Source: Bradyrhizobium sp. CCGE-LA001 (GTDB taxonomy: Bacteria > Pseudomonadota > Alphaproteobacteria > Rhizobiales > Xanthobacteraceae). Taken from it: 64,000 nt of DNA. Positions 59,895-64,000 of the stretch are shown piece after piece. The first letter of the stretch is position 1. Every line of letters starts with the position of its first letter. Below the pieces are notes generated by a model. It had not been told where the DNA came from and made no database searches. It worked only from the letters and a program-made list of their open reading frames with translations. A program made the translations under genes and the position numbers. Location: NCBI RefSeq assembly GCF_000296215.2, contig NZ_CP013949.1:2039501-2103500 (forward strand). Reading direction: 5' to 3'.

Positions 59895-60923
59895 ATGGAT
59901 GGTGCAGGAAGCCTCACCCGGTCGTTTCTGAGATCGCTGAGGCCCCAAGCTGACCTGAAGGCGGCCGCTATCGGAGCGGTCGTGCTTCTGCGCGAGTGGA
60001 TGCAGGACAAGCGCATCGAGGCGCGGGCCGCTGCCAACGATAAGATCAAGACCAGGGCCAAGGCGAAAGCCGTCATCGAGCGCGAGCCGCCGCCGCGCAT
60101 GGTCGCGCTGGTCGAGCGCTATCTGCCGCACCGGGTCGGACTCAGCATGACCGTGCTGCTGCTGATCGGAAGCTGCGGCTTCGGCATCGTCAAGGGCGGC
60201 CATCTCCAGGATTTCATCACCGCGGTCAGCGATGCCCGCAACGCGCTGGCCAATTCGGCCGGCTTCCGCATCACCTCCGTCGTGATCAACGGCCGCAAGC
60301 AGCTGACCCAGGACGAGATCCTCGCCATCGGCGGCGTCAGCGGCCGCTCCTCGCTGCTGTTCCTCGACGCCGAGGCGGTTCGCGACAAGCTCAAGGCCAA
60401 TCCCTGGATCGCCGATGCGACCGTGCTTAAGCTCTATCCGGGCCAGCTCATGATCGAGCTCACCGAGCGCAAGGCGTTCGCGCTGTGGCAGGAGGCTGGC
60501 CGGCTCTCCGTCATCGCCGACGACGGCGCCGTGCTCGAACCCTACGTCTCGCGCCGCTTCCTGTCGCTGCCGCTCGTGGTCGGCAAGGGCGCCGACACGC
60601 AGGCGCGCGATTTCCTCGCACTGCTGGCGCGCTATCCGCAGGTCAATTCGGTGACCAAGGCCGCGGTTTATGTCGGCGAGCGGCGCTGGAACCTGAGGCT
60701 CAAGGACGGGCTCGACATCCGCCTGCCGGAGCAGGACGTCGGCAACGCGCTTGCGATGCTGTCCAAGCTCGACAAGGAGGAAAGGCTGTTCTCCCGCGAC
60801 ATCGTCGCCGTCGACATGCGCCTGCCCGATCGCTTCGTGGTGCAGCTGTCCGAGGACGCCGCCAAGGCGCGCGAAGAGCAGTTCAAGGACAAGAAGAAAA
60901 AGAAGGCCGGGGATTCCGCATGA
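59895..60923 (+). CDS. ftsQ: Cell division protein FtsQ
   Basis: A 342-residue bitopic divisome protein. The N-terminal cytoplasmic tail is long (about 85 residues, basic, TRAKAKAVIEREPPPRMV), then a TM helix (VGLSMTVLLLIGSCGFGIV, about 75-95). A POTRA domain follows (SAGFRITSVVINGRKQLTQD EILAIGG), then the FtsQ beta domain (VRDKLKANPWIADATVLKLYPG). The last 20 residues are Lys-rich. It ends in an ATGA overlap with ftsA, so the genes are translationally coupled. Confidence 0.95.
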   Translation: MDGAGSLTRSFLRSLRPQADLKAAAIGAVVLLREWMQDKRIEARAAANDKIKTRAKAKAVIEREPPPRMVALVERYLPHRVGLSMTVLLLIGSCGFGIVKGGHLQDFITAVSDARNALANSAGFRITSVVINGRKQLTQDEILAIGGVSGRSSLLFLDAEAVRDKLKANPWIADATVLKLYPGQLMIELTERKAFALWQEAGRLSVIADDGAVLEPYVSRRFLSLPLVVGKGADTQARDFLALLARYPQVNSVTKAAVYVGERRWNLRLKDGLDIRLPEQDVGNALAMLSKLDKEERLFSRDIVAVDMRLPDRFVVQLSEDAAKAREEQFKDKKKKKAGDSA

Positions 60924-62242
60924 CCGGTCTCGATCGCACCCAGACCCCGAAGACGCGCCCGATGCCGCACAAGCGCGGCGGCCTCGTCGCCTGCCTCGAT
61001 ATCGGCACCAGCAAGATCGCCTGCATGATCGCGCGGCTGAAGCCGTCGCCGCCGAGCGATGCGCTGCGCGGCCGCACTCACGCGGTGGAATTGATCGGTT
61101 ACAGCCAGATCCAGTCGCGCGGCATGAAGGCCGGCGCGGTGATCGATCTCGGTGAATGCGAGCAGGCGGTGCGCCAGGCCGTCGGGCTCGCGGAGAAGAT
61201 GGCCAAGGTTCGCGTCGAGTCCGTGCTGCTGTCGGTCTCCGGCGGCCGGCTGGCTGGCCAACTGGTCGAAGCCGCTGCCGACATCCGCGGCGGCGCCGTC
61301 ACGCCCGCCGACGTCAGCCGCGTCACCTCCACGGGCATGCGCCACGCCACCGGCGAAGGCCGCACCGTGCTGCACGCGCTGCCGGTCGGCTACACGCTCG
61401 ATGGCGTCAAGGGCATCCGCGATCCCCGCGGCATGGTCGCACACCAGTTCGGCGTCGACATGAACGTCGTCACCTGCGAAGCCACTGTGGCGCGGAACCT
61501 GATGCTGGCGGTCGAACGCTGCCACATCAATGTCGAAGCCATGGCAGCGAGCCCTTACGTGGCCGGCCTCTCGGTGCTGACCGACGACGAGGCCGATCTC
61601 GGCGCCGCGGTCGTCGAGATGGGCGCCGGCACCACCACGATAGCCGTTTATTCAGGCGGCCGTTTCGTGCATGCGGCGGGTTTTGCGGTCGGCGGGCAAC
61701 ACATCACGATGGATCTTGCGCGCGGACTCTCCGCGACCATTGCCGATGCCGAGCGAATCAAGACGTTATACGGCACCGTCATCACCGGCGGATCGGACTC
61801 GCGTGAGCTGATGTCTGTGCCGACAGCCGGTGACGAGCAGGATCTGCCGCAGATCGTCTCCCGCGCCACCATCGCCAACATCGTCAAGCACCGTGCCGAG
61901 GAAGTCTTCGAAATGGTTCGGGACAAGCTGAAGGATTCGCCCTTCGCCGCAGAACCCAACGGCCGCGTCGTGCTCTCGGGCGGCGCCTCGCAGCTGACTG
62001 GCCTGGTCGAGCTCGGCACCCAGATTCTCGGCCGGCCCGTGCGGGTCGGACGTCCGCTCGGCTTCGGCCGGCTGCCCAACGAGGCGAAGAACGCCGCGTT
62101 CGCGGTGCCGGCCGGACTTCTCGTCTACCCGCAATATGTTCACCTCGAACATGTCGAACCGCGGCATACGCGGCAGCAGGTCAGGACAGGGACCGGCGGT
62201 TATTTCGGAAAGGTCGGACGATGGCTACGCGAGGGCTTCTGA
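60920..62242 (+). CDS. ftsA: Cell division protein FtsA
   Basis: A 440-residue actin-like membrane anchor for FtsZ. The nucleotide-binding motifs are LVACLDIGTSKIACMI (phosphate 1), VVEMGAGTTTIAVYSGG (phosphate 2) and RVVLSGGASQLTG (adenosine). SHS2-type 1C domain residues lie between about 90 and 165. The C-terminus KVGRWLREGF is an amphipathic membrane-targeting helix. The start ATG at 60920 overlaps ftsQ. Confidence 0.97.
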   Translation: MTGLDRTQTPKTRPMPHKRGGLVACLDIGTSKIACMIARLKPSPPSDALRGRTHAVELIGYSQIQSRGMKAGAVIDLGECEQAVRQAVGLAEKMAKVRVESVLLSVSGGRLAGQLVEAAADIRGGAVTPADVSRVTSTGMRHATGEGRTVLHALPVGYTLDGVKGIRDPRGMVAHQFGVDMNVVTCEATVARNLMLAVERCHINVEAMAASPYVAGLSVLTDDEADLGAAVVEMGAGTTTIAVYSGGRFVHAAGFAVGGQHITMDLARGLSATIADAERIKTLYGTVITGGSDSRELMSVPTAGDEQDLPQIVSRATIANIVKHRAEEVFEMVRDKLKDSPFAAEPNGRVVLSGGASQLTGLVELGTQILGRPVRVGRPLGFGRLPNEAKNAAFAVPAGLLVYPQYVHLEHVEPRHTRQQVRTGTGGYFGKVGRWLREGF

Positions 62243-62331
62243 TGACTGCTTTCCGCAATTATCGATTTTCACCAACTCCCGCGGCCACCGGCCGGGGCGA
62301 ACCCACGCGCGCGTGACGAGAGGCAGCAACC

Positions 62332-64000
62332 ATGACCATCAGCATCAACGTTCCTGATATTCACGAACTGAAGCCCCGGATCACCGTGTTCGGCGTCGGC
62401 GGTGCCGGCGGCAACGCCGTCAACAACATGATCACGGCGGGCCTGCAGGGTGTCGACTTCGTGGTCGCCAACACCGACGCGCAGGCGCTGACGATGTCGA
62501 AGGCGCAGCGCATCGTGCAGATGGGCACGGCGGTCACGCAGGGCCTCGGCGCCGGTTCGCAGCCGAACGTCGGCGCTGCGGCGGCGGAAGAGGTGATCGA
62601 CGAGCTGCGCGACCATCTCTCCGGCGCCAACATGGTGTTCGTCACCGCCGGCATGGGCGGCGGCACCGGCACGGGCGCTGCGCCCGTCATCGCCAAGACC
62701 GCGCGCGACATGGGCATCCTCACCGTCGGCGTCGTCACCAAGCCCTTCCACTTCGAAGGCGGCCGCCGCATGCGCACCGCCGAAGCCGGCATCAACGAGC
62801 TTCATAAGGTGGTGGACACGCTCCTGATCATTCCGAACCAGAACCTGTTCCGGGTCGCGAATGAGAAGACCACCTTCGCCGACGCCTTCGCGATGGCCGA
62901 CCAGGTGCTCTACTCGGGCGTTGCCTGCATCACCGACCTGATGGTCAAGGAAGGCCTCATCAACCTCGACTTCGCCGACGTCCGCGCCGTCATGCGTGAG
63001 ATGGGCAAGGCGATGATGGGCACCGGCGAAGCCTCCGGCGACAAGCGCGCGCTGACCGCTGCCGAAGCTGCGATCGCCAATCCGCTGATCGACGACAGCT
63101 CGATGAAGGGCGCCAAGGGCCTCCTCATCTCGATCACCGGCGGCAAGGATCTCACTTTGTTCGAGGTCGACGAGGCTGCGACGCGCATCCGCGAGGAAGT
63201 CGACCAGGACGCCAACATCATCGTCGGCGCGACCTTCGACGAAGCGCTCGACGGCCTGATCCGCGTCTCGGTCGTTGCCACCGGCATCGAGCAGGCCGCG
63301 ATCGCCCGCAACAGCCAGGCGACCTCCGCGCCCGTCGCGAACGCGGCTCCGCAGGTGCAGCAGGCTGCCCCGCCCGCCGCCGTTGCCGAGAGCCGTCTCG
63401 CCGACCTGACCGCCCGGCTCCGTGCCGACAATCAGCGCCTCGCTGAGCGTGCCCAGAAGCTGGAAGCGCAGGCTCCGGGGGCTGCGCCTGCTCCGGCCGC
63501 TGCCGCGCCGCGTCCCAACGTCGAGCGCGCCGCGCTCGCCGCCATCGCCGCCGCCGTCGCGGACGTCCCGCAGCCGCCCGCGCCGACGCAGACCTATGGC
63601 GACGTCACGGTGCGTCCGATCGCGCAGAAGCCGACGCTGTTCCCGGAGCCCGACATGGCCCCGGTCGCGATGCAGGAGCCGATGACGCCCGAAAATTTCA
63701 TCCCGCCGCAGGCCGAGCGTCCGCCGGTCCGCACGCCGCGGATGCCGCGCATCGACGAACTGCCGATGCCGGCGCAGGCCGAGATTCGTCAGGCCCGCGG
63801 CGAGGTCGAGGAGGAGGCCCCGCAGAAGAGCCGCCTGTCGCTGCTCCAGCGCCTCGCCAATGTCGGCCTTGGCCGCCGTGACGAGGAAAGCGAGCCGCCC
63901 GTGGCCGCCCGCACTGCCGGCCCAGCAATGTCGCCGCTGCCCGAGCGCCGCCCCCAGAAGACCGTGGCGCAGCAGATCGCAGCTAACGAGCCGGTATCGG
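62332..64000 (+). CDS. ftsZ: Cell division GTPase FtsZ (3' end cut by window edge)
   Basis: Tubulin-like GTPase forming the Z ring. The window holds 556 full codons. GTP-binding parts: ITVFGVGGAGGNAVNNMI, the tubulin signature FVTAGMGGGTGTGAAPVI, and the T7 synergy loop region NLDFADVRAVM. The globular core ends near residue 320, then a long Ala/Pro/Arg-rich linker of more than 220 residues, longer than in most bacteria and typical of rhizobia. The conserved C-terminal peptide for FtsA binding is beyond the window. The ATG at 62332 lies 89 bp after ftsA. Confidence 0.97.
   Translation, partial: MTISINVPDIHELKPRITVFGVGGAGGNAVNNMITAGLQGVDFVVANTDAQALTMSKAQRIVQMGTAVTQGLGAGSQPNVGAAAAEEVIDELRDHLSGANMVFVTAGMGGGTGTGAAPVIAKTARDMGILTVGVVTKPFHFEGGRRMRTAEAGINELHKVVDTLLIIPNQNLFRVANEKTTFADAFAMADQVLYSGVACITDLMVKEGLINLDFADVRAVMREMGKAMMGTGEASGDKRALTAAEAAIANPLIDDSSMKGAKGLLISITGGKDLTLFEVDEAATRIREEVDQDANIIVGATFDEALDGLIRVSVVATGIEQAAIARNSQATSAPVANAAPQVQQAAPPAAVAESRLADLTARLRADNQRLAERAQKLEAQAPGAAPAPAAAAPRPNVERAALAAIAAAVADVPQPPAPTQTYGDVTVRPIAQKPTLFPEPDMAPVAMQEPMTPENFIPPQAERPPVRTPRMPRIDELPMPAQAEIRQARGEVEEEAPQKSRLSLLQRLANVGLGRRDEESEPPVAARTAGPAMSPLPERRPQKTVAQQIAANEPVS

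Noticed and set aside
1..64000. tRNA genes, prophage or insertion sequences
   Set aside because: None was recognised on either strand; no transposase, integrase or att-like flanks were seen.

Overview
The window is a chromosomal segment of a high-GC alphaproteobacterium, most likely Bradyrhizobium or a close relative (Bradyrhizobiaceae). The inference rests on the very high GC third-position bias, the dcw gene order, the DUF4403, extensin-like, DUF2147 and DUF899 paralogues, and several families of dispersed palindromic repeats between genes. No species is claimed. No tRNA, rRNA 16S/23S, CRISPR array, prophage or insertion sequence was seen.

Positions 1-16.9 kb are mostly on the minus strand. 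They hold a thiamine thiazole operon (thiO-thiS-thiG) behind a clear TPP riboswitch and promoter, a small lytic transglycosylase, an OmpR/EnvZ-type two-component pair, a frameshifted Gly-rich secreted-type protein, a PRC-barrel protein, a branched-chain-amino-acid-type binding protein, a four-gene polyamine-type ABC importer, a DUF4403 protein, and a regulator plus beta-propeller pair divergent from a DUF899 plus small membrane protein pair.

Positions 18-30 kb hold cell-envelope functions: a cytochrome c, an L,D-transpeptidase, then a probable lipid-modification neighbourhood (GT4 glycosyltransferase, phospholipid N-methyltransferase-like enzyme, Mpo1/DUF962-like His-rich membrane protein, class III aminotransferase, phosphatidylserine decarboxylase-like enzyme). 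A NUDIX hydrolase, a divergent pair of DUF2147 paralogues, a 27-residue membrane peptide and an extensin-like lipoprotein follow.

Positions 29-44 kb hold export and regulation: TetR regulator with a perfect 21-bp operator before an HlyD/DHA2 efflux pair, a 28-codon ORF with its own promoter before an ABC exporter, a MATE transporter, a TauE/SafE permease, a MocR-type regulator divergent from a DUF983 gene, an alpha/beta hydrolase, the RNase P RNA gene (rnpB), a DGPF(YCII)/ECF42-type sigma pair and an N-acetylmuramoyl-L-alanine amidase.

Positions 44.5 kb to the right edge are the division and cell wall (dcw) cluster, all on the plus strand: rsmH-ftsL-ftsI-murE-murF-mraY-murD-ftsW-murG-murC-murB-ddl-ftsQ-ftsA-ftsZ (ftsZ cut by the window end). 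It makes UDP-MurNAc-pentapeptide and lipid II and assembles the divisome. No mraZ precedes rsmH, and four palindromic repeat elements interrupt the cluster between murD and ddl.
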